Below, piece by piece: positions 35,556-47,525 of a DNA stretch of 64,000 nucleotides (positions within the stretch are counted from its first letter, which is position 1; each line of letters starts with the position of its first letter). The DNA comes from Paguma larvata (Eukaryota > Chordata > Mammalia > Carnivora > Viverridae). The notes below the pieces were generated by a model. It saw only the letters and a program-made list of their open reading frames with translations. It was not told the origin of the DNA and made no database searches. The position numbers and the translations under genes were made by a program. The stretch spans positions 43,072,215-43,136,214 of the forward strand of contig CM057835.1 of NCBI GenBank assembly GCA_030068075.1. Reading direction: 5' to 3'.

Positions 35556-37020
35556 TACTGACAAACACTCTTTTATATTTACTATAGTGCAGGTCTGCTG
35601 GTGACAACCATTCTTAGTTTTTGTTTGTCTTAAACTTTCTTTATTTCATTGTTTCCGTAGGGCATTTTAAAACTAGGTTAGCAAAGAATTGTTAGAATTC
35701 CTTTTTTCAGAACTTTGGCAACATCAATAATTGTCTTCTGAATTTTACTGTTTTTGCTGAGATACCAACTGTCAGGCTAATGATTACAGCTTTGGAAATT
35801 ATTTGGCATTTTCTCTAATTTCCTTTAAGTGATTTTTTTGTTTTGTTTTTATGTTTTTGTGTGTTCATGTGGGTGTGGTCTTTTTACTTTTGTTCCTGCT
35901 TGGTTTATAAGTTTCTTTCTGAATCTTTAATTGATCTCCTTTATCAGCTTCAGAAAATAATTTCTTCAAATATTGCTTATACCTCCTTTTCCACCACCAT
36001 TTTTCACCCCAGAATTAGAATTTTTATATTTCAGTTATAGTTCAATTCAGTTATATATATATAGTATATTGCCTATACTCCTTGCCTATTTTTTTAGCAT
36101 ATTTTCTATTCTTTTGTTTCTCTTTTATTCTTAACACTTTCAATCATCTTTTCTTTTTACCTATTTTCCCTTAATCTGTGTCTAGTCTATTATTAAACCA
36201 ACTCTCTCCTCAACCACGGAGAATTTATTTATTGTATTTTCTGATTCTAGAATTTCCATTATTTTTATGATTTTTCAGTTCCCTGCCAAGTTCCAGTATT
36301 GTCCATTGTTTCTTTAAAAGTCCATGTTTGATTACCCCACTATCTGAATCCTCAATATTTTTTTTTTCTATTGTCTGTCTTTTCTCTTAGTTTTTATCAC
36401 CTTGTCTTGTCTCCTTGTGTGCTTGGTATAGACATGTGTATGAGAAGTTATAAAATAATTTGAAGGCTGGGAGAATGTTATCTATATCTAGAGAAATCTT
36501 ACCTTTGCTTCTGGCAGATAGTCTGGGCTACTAGCAGTCACATGTCATTTTAATCCCATCGTAGGAATTGAGATTATTTGAAGCTGGGCTTTATAAGGTT
36601 AACCACTGGTTTACTTCTTGTTCACACTTACCAGTAAGATAAAATCTTTAGAGTCTCAATCCAAAGTCTTATGCATTTACTCAAGCCCCACCCTTCCCCC
36701 ACCCCATTTTTGGCAGACACTGAAGTACAGTATTTTTTTCTCCTACCCCAGAAGGCTTTAAAATTTCTGCCCAGCTCCTCCCTCTGTCAGTTGTTTCTTT
36801 TGGCGTTTGCAGAAACTTTTCACAAAAAGTCTATCCCACGTGTCTCGCTTACTTACCTGTGTTTCCTTCTAAAAGGGCTCAAGGCCCATAATTTCTCATG
36901 CTTTTATTAGCTCTCTAATGTATTCAAGCAGATGATTTTTACAACCCGTCCATCTTTTCTGTTCTTGTGCTTAGCAGGAGGTTAATGTGTCAGTCCTTAC
37001 CAAAAACAGAAGCTCTGCAA
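35556..37020 (-). mobile_element. HAL1/L1 5'-region element, minus strand
   Basis: GCAGGTCTGCTGGTGACAAC, AATTTCTTCAAATATTGCTT, TGATTCTAGAATTTCCATTA and TTGAAGCTGGGCTTTATAAG near 36577 match the reverse of HAL1/old L1 ORF1-type sequence. The left limit is clear near 35556. The right limit, about 37020, is a guess. Confidence 0.7.
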
Positions 37021-37199
37021 TCTCCAAAATCAACACGGGCAGTGTTGTGGAAACTGAAAAATAAACAACAACGACAAAATCAATGGCTTGTCAATACATG
37101 TATAATGAAATCTAAATATGCTTTCATGTTCCAGAAGGCTCGGCAAGACTTGGCCACAGAGTATTCAACCTTACCTTGACTAATTTCTCCTTAACTCAT

Positions 37200-37480
37200 T
37201 AACTCCCAAAAGAGTTAACCTTTTTGTTCTTCATACACACCAAACAACTTTGTATTGACTGGAGTTTGTATTTATTGTTCACCTTGGGACATTTTTCCCA
37301 GAGCTTTACACATGACGAACTCCTACCCCTTTTTATCTTTGTTCCAATCAAAACGGCCTAGCCCGTCCATCCAACTAATGAAGAACTTCCTCACTCAGCT
37401 ACGCTCTATTACAACAAACTCTCTTGATTTGTCTTGTAGCCTTCACCACAATACATAATTATCTGTTTCTTCATGAAAAT
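37200..37480 (+). mobile_element. L2 3' region, plus strand
   Basis: TGGGACATTTTTCCCAGAGC and the sequence to ATACATAATTATCTGTTTC match the L2 terminal region at low identity. Confidence 0.45.
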
Positions 37481-37589
37481 GTTATTTTTGCAAGGACAGA
37501 ACTTTGTGAGTCGCCACTGCTTTAGCATAATGAATAATGACACATAGCTACACATAATAGCTTTTTATTTAGTGGTTACATAAATGAAT

Positions 37590-37745
37590 TATAGCCCAGG
37601 ACTATAAGCACATTCATTAACTTCTTCGGCCCTCAGTTTTTCATATTTCATTTTAAAGCCTCGCACACCCATAGACCTAGTTAATTAAATAATAAATATG
37701 AAAAGATCTAATACCTAGAAGAGATTCAATAAACTTATTTTTCCT
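37590..37745 (+). mobile_element. MIR-like fragment, plus strand
   Basis: TTAACTTCTTCGGCCCTCAG with TCATATTTCATTTTAAAGC and an AGATTCAATAAACTTATTT end resembles the 3' half of MIR. Confidence 0.5.
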
Positions 37746-39890
37746 TTCCTCTTTTCCTTCTTTCCCAGGTAGTTTCTGACAGATTAAAAGTGAGTAAGCG
37801 TTATTTTATCTTTTGGCATAACCTATTACCCTGGAGAATGTAGTAAGGAATATTTTCTAATACAATAAAATTACAGGATGGGGAGGTGGTATTCAAATTG
37901 CCCTGAAAACATATGGGAATTTCCGCTGGTGCTTTTTTTGTATGATGTGGATTTAAAAAGTAAGAAAAAAAAAAGTCTAAATCAAGTGACTATGTCTTTG
38001 ACTTGAGTTTGGCATTAATTTGTGTATAGCAACATTGGAGAGATAGTGGAATGCTTGCCTCTGCTGTGAATCCATTACCACTGTCACTTCCAGCTCCCCA
38101 GTCACTACCTAATTAAGGCATTGCCTAGATTTTATGTCCTAGAAGTGAGGTGGACAGAATTTATTTACTGCAAGACCCCTGGCTACATCATGGTTAAACG
38201 GTCTGAGCATACAGGGTTGTTTATTAAATATGATTTGACTATGATTTGTGCTGTGTTAGTGTTGAGACATCCTGTAACTTCAATTCCCATGTATCCCATT
38301 ATTTCTGTTCTTAGGTTTTTAATGAACAAGCACTTCACCAAGTAGATCTCATTAACAGAGACATAGCAAAGTTGGTAGATTTGTTCTATACTTCATTCCA
38401 CGGGGGAGCATAGGGCGGCATTCTGCGGAGGTGGGCAGGCCTATAGTCAGTTGCCATTGAGTTATAGAATAAAAGCTAATGCATGCATCATAAATTAGCA
38501 ATTTTAAATATTTCTTTCTTGATTTCGTATATCCATTATATATAAAGCCTGGTTCCAGGAAAAGTACTTCCATTAAGAAAGATTCAACTTATCCCATCAA
38601 ATTGTCTCCGCTCCCTGTATCTGGCATTAGGAACAAGAAATACTTATTTATTAGGATTTCACACTAAAATTCCATGCATTCTGTTTTGTTTGTAGATAGC
38701 AGAGTGACGGCAAATTCTTTGTGCTTAAATACTTTGTGACCCCATTAGAGAGAGAGCACAGTATAAAAATATTCGATGTGTCATAAACACAGTCATTATT
38801 TCTAGCACATACTGAAAATTACCAGTATCAGCAAGGATATGGAAACCTTCAAATTAAAGTCACAAGATAAAACAGAGTAAATAACCACTCTTGCGCCATG
38901 AATGTGAGGCTATAAATTTATCAAATGTGAAAACAGAACTGTACACACTATGAAGTTTGATATAATATGTCTGGAGAATTTCCTCTCAGGTAGACACATT
39001 GCTTCCAACATTTTCACTAGAACAACATTGCAATTAGAAATATTTGAAAACTACAGCTCTTGGAAGAAGATATCCCTAATACTGTGAATTGATTTTGACG
39101 TTATGAACAGATTTGTTCAGCTAAAGGTAAATGCTTCTTTTGGAGATGAAATATATAATTTTTTAGCTTCATTAGTTCTCTCACAGACACACGAAATTGA
39201 CAAAATTGGATGCCTTTGAAAGTTCATAATCATATAACTTGAGTTACTAATTATTTCTCCTTTTTCAAACAATCTCATATTAATTATTGCTTTGTAGACT
39301 ACATTTCATTTTCCCAGTTGTTAGACTGGCTTGTATTTTTATCACAGTTGAGCAGATATTTATTTGCGAAGGCTTTTGCTAGCAATTTATCTCAGGAAAA
39401 TTCTATTGTGCGTTTAGAATGTTTGGAGGAATTTTCAATAATCTGTAATTATTGAATCCCAGATAGTGGCTGAATTATTTATATTTATCTGTCATTCCCT
39501 CATTCATTTATTTCCTCATTTCCTAATTCTCTTATAGTAATGTTATCTACCCTTTGAGTTTCTTATAACACGTGGTAAGATAGTACATACTGGCAGATAC
39601 TTAGAGCTTAGCAAATGTTAGTCATTACTATTTGTACTAATGCGCTTATTAAATTAGTCAATAATTATAATACATCATAAATAGGCGGATGCTATGTAAA
39701 AATGACAAGTAAAACCTAAATCCTCTAGCCCATGAAACGTCTATTCCATGGATGAACCAATTAAATAAAAAATGAATTTTGGATGAGATGTTTTCCTATT
39801 AACAATGCTGGCAAAACACAGCAAAATATTAAGTCATTTCAAGTTGCCTCTTGTTAGTAACACATCTCCTTTTCTTAAAAACAGAGAATT
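37746..39890. other. Repeat-poor unique sequence, 2.1 kb
   Basis: No interspersed repeat is recognised across this length, which is unusual for the window. No exon is recognised either. AT-rich homeodomain-like cores (TAATTA, ATTAAT) are common near 39230-39300, as expected by chance in such composition. Confidence 0.5.
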
Positions 39891-39891
39891 T

Positions 39892-40112
39892 GGGGGCTCC
39901 TGGGTGGCTCAGTCGGTTAAGCGGCCGACTTCGGTTCAGGTCACGATCTCGTGGTCTGTGAGTTTGAGCCCCGCGTCGGGCTCTGTGCTGACAGCTCAGA
40001 GCCTGGAGCCTGCTTCGGATTCTGTGTCTCCCTCTCTCTCTGCCCTTCTCCTGCTCACGCTGTCTCTATGTCTCAAAACTAAATAAATGTTAAAAAAAAT
40101 TTTTAAAAACCC
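39892..40112 (+). mobile_element. Carnivore SINE, near consensus
   Basis: Plus-strand copy with the head GGGGGCTCCTGGGTGGCTCAG. The target-site duplication AAAAACAGAGAATTT (left) matches AAAAACCCAGAATTT (right). Confidence 0.96.
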
Positions 40113-41535
40113 AGAATTTTATGATCTAGAAAAGTTTTTAGAATGGCTTTCAATCTTTCTAGTCTCTATCACCAAAAGACTCCTGTACTGAGAGTTAAGA
40201 AAGCTAATTCCAGGTGGTCTCAGATGTCTGCATGACCTTGGGTAGGTCACTTAAATTCACCAGGTCATGTAGGACAAAAAGGCAAATTTCTGGGAAGTGA
40301 AGCCCAGGGACTTACAATTTTAAAATCTCCCAGGTGCTTCTGCAACAAGGCCAGTTAAAAGTAAGAAGATTGCTGGCAGATCTTCCAATTCGCTTGCTCT
40401 TTAACAAAAACTTCAAAAGTGGGGGGATAAATGGATGATGCGATTCCTTTATTTTGGGCCCCGGCGCTAGCTGTAAAAGACACACATCGACTTTTAAGGT
40501 GATGCTCACTAATGCGTTTTATCAAGCGGACGTTATTTTGGATTCATACAGGCCGCTATTAAAATGTAATCCGTTCTGAGGCCATTAAACATATCAGACC
40601 TTCCACAGCTTGGTATGAATGACTTTACCGTTTCATCCTTTGGCTCTCAAGCTAAAATTGGTAGGGAAGTTTAGCTGTGGGAGGAGGGTAAAGTAATTTT
40701 CAACTGCCGGTGTAGTAGAGCCTTTTCAGAAGCAGTGGGACAGCCATGGGGCAGAACTATGAACGTAGTAACTTGGTAGGGAGAGGAGAGATTTTGGGAT
40801 TTGAGAAAGTGATGCCGAATAGGAGAAGGGGATGCAGAATTCATTTGCTCACTCCTTTGTCCCACAAGTGCTCTTTGAAGTCGACTTTCAGCCAAGCGTT
40901 GACGCAAGCCGCCAAGATTACATAGCCTAAGCCTATGTAGCCTAAGCCTACATAGCTTACTGACCAATGATTGTTTATCTACTTAATAATTTTGCCTGGG
41001 ATCATGACAGTTTTTCAGTGCCCTAAATAACTATCTTAGGTCTGCAATCTGATTTATGGGTCTAATTTATTCCAACATTTAGTGTCCATATACCTCCTTC
41101 AAGATGTTCACCAAATCACATAAATATCCATGATTATTTACTTTATATATTTTTCTTTGTATCAACTCATTGTTTATACCTAAAGACATTTATGTAAAAG
41201 GTACAGTTAAAATCAGTACCAGAAGTGGAAAATTAATACTATCTGCCATAAATGTATGGTAACCGTAAAAATACATGTGATAAAAACAAAGCAGTATTTT
41301 TAACACTTAGTTGGGCTGTCCTGCTTAGTTGCGGTTCCTGATCGAGGCTCCAAGATGACTTTTACACTGTCAGTAAAGGGTTTCAGCCATCATTAGAAAG
41401 CTATTAAAGATGTATTTTCAGCAAAGTGTTGCTTTCTTCCTAACCCGAAGTATCCAAAGAAATATTATCTATTTATTAATGTTAATTTAGTCATACATTT
41501 TGCACAATACAAAGAACATTGGGCTTAGCAAATGC
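40113..41535. other. Mostly unique non-coding sequence
   Basis: A short MIR-like piece may occupy about 40170-40260 (GCATGACCTTGGGTAGGTCA). A hairpin-forming tandem lies at 40921-40955. No gene is recognised. Confidence 0.45.
40921..40955. repeat. Tandem and inverted TAGCCTAAGCC repeat
   Basis: The unit TAGCCTAAGCCTA occurs twice in tandem. The arms CTATGTAG (40933-40940) and CTACATAG (40948-40955) form a perfect 8-bp stem with a 7-nt loop. Confidence 0.8.
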
Positions 41536-41539
41536 AGGC

Positions 41540-42000
41540 ATTTCTTTACCGAGCCTAGACAACACAAAATTGACAATAAAAATACATTCACATATGTAGA
41601 AAATCCCAAAGAATTAACAACAAAAAAGACACTTGGAACTAACAAGTGATTATAGCCAGGTTGCAGGATACAAAGCTAATATACAAAAGTCAAGTGCTTT
41701 CTTATATGTTAGCAATGAGCGACTGGAATTTGAAATTTTAAAGAGAGGGGCGCCTGGGCGGCTCAGTCTGTTGAGCATCCGACTCAGGCTCAGGTTGTGA
41801 TCTCACAGTTCATGAGTTCAAGCCCGCATCTGGCTCTGTACTGAGAGCTCAGAGCCTGGAGTCAGCTTCGGATTCTGTGTCTCCCTCTCTCTGCCCCTCC
41901 CCAGCTCTTACTCTGTCTCTCTCTCTCAAAAATAAATAAACATTTAAAAAAATGAAATTTAAAACAGAATACCGTTTACATTAGTACACCAAGTAAGATT
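41540..42000 (+). mobile_element. L1 ORF2 fragment, plus strand
   Basis: GTAGAAAATCCCAAAGAATT, AGTGATTATAGCCAGGTTGC and AGGATACAAAGCTAATATAC follow the L1 ORF2 region after the catalytic box. The copy is split by a SINE at 41747-41951 and resumes with AATACCGTTTACATTAG. Confidence 0.88.
41747..41951 (+). mobile_element. Carnivore SINE inside L1
   Basis: Plus-strand copy with the head GGGGCGCCTGGGCGGCTCAG. The L1 sequence TGAAATTTTAAA before it is repeated as TGAAATTTAAA after it. Confidence 0.96.
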
Positions 42001-42505
42001 GACTTGTGTGTCAATTGTTGGAAGCTAAAACAAGCTTCTCCAGAGAAATAACATTCCCAACGTATTTAAATTCCCATTCCTGTCAACAAAAGCTTTTCGA
42101 CTCAATGTGTAGCTGGGCATGTGTTCTCATACTACTAAACAATGTAAAATGCTTGGTCCATCAATTAGAACTTTCTATTCCTTTCTCATAAAAGTAGGGA
42201 CTCTATGATTTCTGGGTTGCTTTTATTTGGGTCCCTGCCTTAGTATCTTTTCAGAAAAAAAATATGGTAGAGATTCCAGATTGATGGGACAGAAAGGGAA
42301 CCTCCTTGATAAGTATATAGTATCTTAGACCCAGAATAGGTGATGGGCTTTAGGGGAAGACTTCATTTGGGGGTAAATCTCTAGTGATAACATGGTTAGA
42401 CATTGGGAGGCTATTTATGTGTGGGCTTGGTAACTTATTTTTCTTTTGATAAGAGATTCTAACTCATGCCAGTATTCTTAAGAGAATCATAATTTCGGCT
42501 CATAT
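42001..42505. other. Unique non-coding sequence
   Basis: The L1 appears to end near 42000. No gene or repeat is recognised afterwards. Confidence 0.45.
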
Positions 42506-42509
42506 TTAA

Positions 42510-42690
42510 AGACTTCTTCTTATGTGCCAGAAATTAAACTAAAGACTTGGTGTGGATTGCCCAGTTCATCCACAAAACAACCCTAAAAGTGCTACGATTA
42601 GCCCCTTTTATAGAAGTTTTCAACTTAAGTAGCTTAAGTAACTTGCCCAAAATCACAGTGGTTATGCTTGGATTGGAATCGATTTAGTCT
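42510..42690 (-). mobile_element. MIR, minus strand
   Basis: CTTCTTATGTGCCAGAAATT, ACAAAACAACCCTAAAAGTG and AGTAACTTGCCCAAAATCAC follow MIR in reverse. Confidence 0.8.
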
Positions 42691-43499
42691 AATAATAGAG
42701 CTCAAAAATCTGAATATTCTCTATATTTCTTAAGAAAATGGCTCAAATTATGGGGAGGGGGGCAGTTTAAACATCAGCCTTGTTGGGCTTGTGTCCATGA
42801 TCACATAATGTGACCAGGAAACAAAATAATTTCTGGTTCCAGATAATTCAGATTGTGAAATACTTTGCTTACCAGAGGAATCCAAATAACCATTCAAAAG
42901 CCAAAACGCGGGGTTTATGGGCCTGAAAATTGTGCATAGGCACCCCAGTTTTAATTCTAACAGCTGAAAGAGAAGCAAAAAAAAAAAAAAGTGCTCTCCA
43001 GATTGACTTGCACATAGTAATTGTTTTCCAGGTCACATCCACAGGGGCTTTCACTTGTATCAAGTGAACCTTGGCTGAAATAATACTTTGTTTCCTGTTT
43101 GATTCTTTTGTAATGAGCCTGAGCTGAATACTGGAAAGAATGTTGTGAAGAGAAGAGGGGGAAAAGCAGGGAACAAAGTAAATGACTTAGCTGGGCCTTA
43201 GCTTCTTGGATCTCTGATCTGGAGAGCCCTTGGAGCGCAGAGGTGTGGGTCAAGCATTGAAATACTTTGCTAACTGTCCCTTAGGGGAAACAGGGGGCTG
43301 GAGCTAGCTAGAGCAGAGGGAGGGGGAGCAGGGGGAGACCCAGTAGGGAGTCCACCCAGAGGAGTTCACACCTGGCTGTAGAACCCGACCCGTAAGGCAG
43401 CGCCGCAAAAGCAGACTAGCCCTGTAAGCTTCTAGAACTCAGTTCTAAGCATCTGTGATCTGCCTCCTGAACATTTGTATCTCACTATAGGAAGGAGGT
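42691..43499. other. Unique non-coding sequence
   Basis: No repeat family is recognised. GC rises at 43270-43420. A 98-codon minus frame at 42957-43253 has no recognisable domain and is probably chance. Confidence 0.45.
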
Positions 43500-43930
43500 T
43501 GAAACAGCTGCACATGTTGTCTCCAGTGCTGTAAACCTGTCATCAGCCCTGCATTGTTTACATATGGCTACAAGGTCTTTAAGCCCAGGATCCCTTAGCT
43601 ATACAGCAGGGACAGATATTTACATGACAGCTGTGTCAATTGGAAGCAGCTCTGTGAGCTTGTTTGTTTCACTAAAGCCTCAGTCACCACCACCTCCACC
43701 TCCCCCCCACTGCCCCAAAGACACAAATCTAATTCTTCCCCCCCCCTTTTTAAATGAGCTCCGTGTTAATAATAGAACTGCAGTGCAGATGCTCAAAATG
43801 GAAATAGCTGGCATTTCCCTAACAAGACTCATAATTCTGCTAGAAATAATGGATTTCAAGTGAAATAGCTCGAGTCCAAGAAGAGTGGTTATAATTCATG
43901 ACCAGACGCCCAAATGAAATCAAAATCTTG
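43500..43930. promoter_or_regulatory. Candidate enhancer with clustered E-boxes (inference)
   Basis: Four E-box cores lie within 130 bp: CAGCTG (43505), CACATG (43511), CATATG (43561) and CAGCTG (43628). A TGACAG site overlaps the last one. The interval is free of recognised repeats and contains C-rich runs at about 43688-43750. Clustering suggests a bHLH-bound element, but E-boxes are short and conservation was not tested. Confidence 0.25.
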
Positions 43931-44466
43931 GAAACATGCAAAGTGCTAATTTTCTACATCAGTGAAATTTATCAAGTTCCTACTGATTAATTTGAACGGT
44001 GGTTTGGTTGTTCAATTGATAGAGCTTTGTTTGCTTTGCAAAGACATCTGAATGACACGGATTCAAATATTATTGCAACTTCCTAGTTTTGTGAAAAGCT
44101 TTTGAAACTGTAAACCAAAACCCTCTGAACACAAGTGACTGATACTAGGTTTTTTTATTTTTATTTTTATTATCCTTTACTGTTTGTGGGCAAGACTCCT
44201 ATTTACTTCACCAGTGAGGTAAACAGCAATACATCTTTGGAGAACAATTACCATGCAATTCTCAAGGAAATGGAGCTTAATTCATTTCTGTTGCTTCAGT
44301 TTATTATTAGCTTTTCCAAAGAAAGTACTTGTAATATGATAATGACTATTTACAATTAGCTTGGTTGAAAAATAAACCATTCCTAAAATGCTTACAAATC
44401 GTTCAACATCGATAATATGCCCTGTAATCTCTTTTCCACAATGTAAAATAGAAAAACGTTCTCTGG
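43931..44466. other. Unique AT-rich non-coding sequence
   Basis: No gene or repeat is recognised. Confidence 0.45.
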
Positions 44467-44467
44467 T

Positions 44468-45345
44468 TGTGTTAGGTCAAGTAATGACCCCTGGCCCCCA
44501 CATAGCGATGTACGCGTTCCTCATTCCCGGAACCTGCGAATGTTACCTTACATGGCAAAAGACACTTTGCGGATGTGATTAGGTTCAGGATCCTGAGATG
44601 AGAAAATTACCCCAAATTCTTTGGGCAGGCCCCGTGTAGTCACGGAGGTTTTTGCAATAGGGAGGCAGGAGATCAGAGGGACAGAAGGCTACAGGATGAA
44701 GAAAACAGTTTTGAAGATGCCACACTACTGACTTTGAAACTGGAGAAAGAGGCCACGAATGCAGCTATTTGAGCTGGAAAAGGTGAAGAAAGGTTTTCCC
44801 TTGGTTAAAAATAAGACAACAGGCCCCAAATGGAGTTGCTTAAGCTAAGTCCCTTGTCACCAAGCTGAGGCTCACTTTAATTACAATTTCAGCTCTCCCA
44901 GAAATGGAATCTTAAATCAGTCAATCAGGAATCGCCTACTCAGCACTAGTTACTAACCTGATAGACCTCTGCCATCCGCTGAATGGAAAGTAATCTTGCA
45001 ATAACCAGCCAGCTTTTTTGCCTACTCTAACTTCCTAGTTCCTGCTTCCTTCTGCCTGTAAGCGTCCCACTGTGTGCAGCTCCTTGGAGTTTCTATCTAT
45101 CTGCTAGACTGGATGCTGCATGATTCCCGAATCCTAAAATAAAGGCAATAAGATCTTTAGAATGTACTCACATAAATATTAGTTCTTTAAGACCCTAAAT
45201 CCTTTTAAGGGTGTGCAGCTGTGTCCATATGTTGGTTTCAGCCCAGTGAAACTCATTTCACTGATGTAAGATAATAAAGTTGTGTTGCTTTAAGCAACTA
45301 AGTTTGAGGCAATTTGTTTCAGCAACAATAGGAGGCTAATACACT
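44468..45345 (+). mobile_element. MLT1-like MaLR LTR, plus strand, split
   Basis: The 5' part (TGTGTTAGGTCAAGTAATG to about 44805) includes GACACTTTGCGGATGTGATT and AGGATCCTGAGATGAGAAAA. The 3' part resumes near 45229 with TTTCAGCCCAGTGAAACTCA, TAAGATAATAAAGTTGTGTT, GCAACTAAGTTTGAGGCAAT and the end AGGAGGCTAATACA. It is a solo LTR interrupted by another LTR-like insert. Confidence 0.78.
44806..45228 (+). mobile_element. Second LTR-like insert nested in the MaLR LTR
   Basis: About 420 bp begins TGGTTAAAAATAAGAC and carries CCCAAATGGAGTTGCTTAAG, a polyadenylation signal AATAAA at 45138-45143 and a distal AAGATCTTTAGAATGTACTC. This resembles the LTR of an endogenous retrovirus (ERV1-like, family not named). 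No internal retroviral genes are present. Confidence 0.55.
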
Positions 45346-45584
45346 GGCATTAACCTGAATACTTAGAGCAATTAATGCCCTTAGATAAGTAGAGGAGTGA
45401 ATGTTTCATCTGAAGTGGAAAATACTAAGATTAATACATTCAGTTAACTTAAGACATAAGATTTCTAGTCCTTTTAAAGTGAAACCTATTCTCCTACTCT
45501 GTAGCCCTATCAGGAGATTGGAGATTGTGTGAACTTGAACATGGCCGGACCCAGAAGAAACACAGGGCCTTTGGAGTACCCAAT

Positions 45585-45700
45585 AATAAATGAGCTATAT
45601 ATATATGTATATACATATATATATATATAATTTTAACTATATATATAATAATGAGCTATATATATTATATATATAATTTTTATTCAGAAAATTATGAATA
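45585..45700. repeat. AT-rich palindromic repeat with a duplicated unit
   Basis: A (TA)n-dominated tract contains two copies of an ATGAGCTATATATA unit about 60 bp apart (about 45590 and 45650). Long stretches are self-complementary and could form cruciforms. Confidence 0.85.
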
Positions 45701-45869
45701 GGTGCTATACAATTCATGGCCTGTCATTATATATCATTTATAGAGTTAGCGGTTTCAAATTGCTAATTAATGTTCCTGTTTCTCTAAGTCTTTAAAAAAG
45801 TCCACTATATCAATACACTACACGCCTATTTGTTACCTTGTAAAAAATAGAAGAGAAATTTCCCAGAAA

Positions 45870-46050
45870 GGCAGGAGCCTGGAACATGAGTTTTGCAGTC
45901 AGCAAACACTCAGGTTCAAATCTCAGTCCTCCTAGTTACTAACTCTGTGACCTTGGGGAAGCAGCTGGCTCTCCCTGAGTTTTACCCTCTGCAGATTGGC
46001 AAGGATGCCTTCCTGCTGGTTTACTGTGGAGATCGAATGAGATCAGGAGT
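45870..46050 (+). mobile_element. MIR, plus strand
   Basis: GCAGTCAGCAAACACTCAGG, TTCAAATCTCAGTCCTCCTA and AACTCTGTGACCTTGGGGAA follow MIR sense order; the distal part is degraded. Confidence 0.8.
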
Positions 46051-47073
46051 GTGTGTAGAGATTATCTAAAATTATCCATAATATGGCATCATCTCTATTA
46101 TTGGAACATGTCACACACCTCATCTCAAAAAGTCGTGTCAATCCGTGAGGGCTCAGGATTTAACTTGACGCCCAAAGCCTACACTAAAGTTTCTAGAGGA
46201 AGAAGACTTATCTGGCTGAGAAAATGTGTCCCTTCTCTGCTGTGGAAGCCAGGAACAGACCACGTGAAGGCCAGAAGATCTGTCTTTTTTCTCCTCGTGG
46301 CATCCACACCTGTTCTACTTCTTTTTCTATTATTTGCTGCAGAAATATTCTTTTCTGGAAAGGCGTGGTTTAAAATGGTGACAGCTTTAGGAAGCTTGCA
46401 AAAGATTGGGATCTGGGACAGAAGAAAATCTCTAGGCTTCACCATTCTATCCAGAAGGTAGGTTAGAAAGCAGAGCAAATCCTACCTGATTATTGTTCCT
46501 TGGCTCATTCACATATACCTCTAAATTAGAAAATAATTAGCTAATCATTCACTGATGCTTTTTCTCCTCATCATTTATAACTAGGAACCAAAACAGACTT
46601 GAATGTAGAATTTGTGGAATCTACTAATTAATGACATTTAGCTTTCACTGAGCTCTTTTCAGAATGGGTTGGGACTGGTCCTGGGGAAAGGAACAATGAA
46701 TCACAGATGAAGAATCTCACAGTACAACCTTACTTCTGCCATATTATCTACCTAGAAACTCTGTGTATATAAATCTCTAGTTTCTTCACTCACAAAATTA
46801 ACATAAAGTTACCCCCAATTCAAATTACAGTTGCAAAAATGCCCAGGATACAATGTATGCACTTTTCAGAGTATTTTCTCTACTTTTACTTCTAGAATGA
46901 AGAGTACAGACTTTAGTCCATAAACCCAGATATATAAGAAATGTAACATAGATTCAGTGATTTTTCTACTCAATGTTAAACTCCAGAGTATCCCATTTCC
47001 TCAAGGTGGTAGAAATTGCCATCTGAGTCCATCCTCCAGAATTGCTTCAGATGCAATGAAAACTGTTCTCCGT
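46051..47073. other. Unique non-coding sequence
   Basis: The 136-codon plus frame (46051-46461) and the antisense 99-codon frame overlap. No domain or signal peptide typical of a real small protein is convincing, so no gene is called. The rest is unassigned. Confidence 0.45.
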
Positions 47074-47288
47074 GGGGCGCCTGGGGGCTCAGTTAGTTGA
47101 GTGTCCAACTTCAGCTCAGGTCGTGATCTCACAGTTCGTGAGTTCGAGCCCCAGGTCAGGCTCTGGATGGACAGCTCAGACCCTGGAGCCTACTTCAGAT
47201 TCTGAGTCTCCCTCTCTGTCCGACCCTCCCCTGCTCAAGCTCTCTCTCTCAAAAATAAATAACCATTAAAAATTAAAAAAAATACTAA
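47074..47288 (+). mobile_element. Carnivore SINE, cat type
   Basis: Plus-strand copy with the head GGGGCGCCTGGGGGCTCAG. The duplication AACTGTTCTCC is present on both sides (about 47060 and 47290). Confidence 0.96.
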
Positions 47289-47295
47289 AATAACT

Positions 47296-47525
47296 GTTCT
47301 CCTGGGAACCAAACTGCCAGAGTTTCAATCCTGGTTTTACTAGCAATTACCTCTAAGACCTTGGGCAAGACATTAGACTCTTCTGTGCCTCGGTATATTC
47401 ATCTGTAAAGTGAGTCTGATACCAATAACTCTATTATAGAGTTTTGTGAAAATCAGGTGAATTACAACACAGAAAACACATAAGGATACTGACACACAGC
47501 AAGTCCTTTAATAAATGCTAGCTAG
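47296..47525 (+). mobile_element. MIR, plus strand, well preserved
   Basis: AGAGTTTCAATCCTGGTTTT, ACCTTGGGCAAGACATTAGA, TATTCATCTGTAAAGTGAGT and AATAAATGCTAGCTAGTT follow MIR end to end. Confidence 0.9.

Noticed and set aside
46051..46461. 136-codon plus-strand frame with a hydrophobic stretch
   Set aside because: An antisense frame overlaps it and part of the start lies at the end of a MIR. The single hydrophobic patch is not enough to support a membrane protein.
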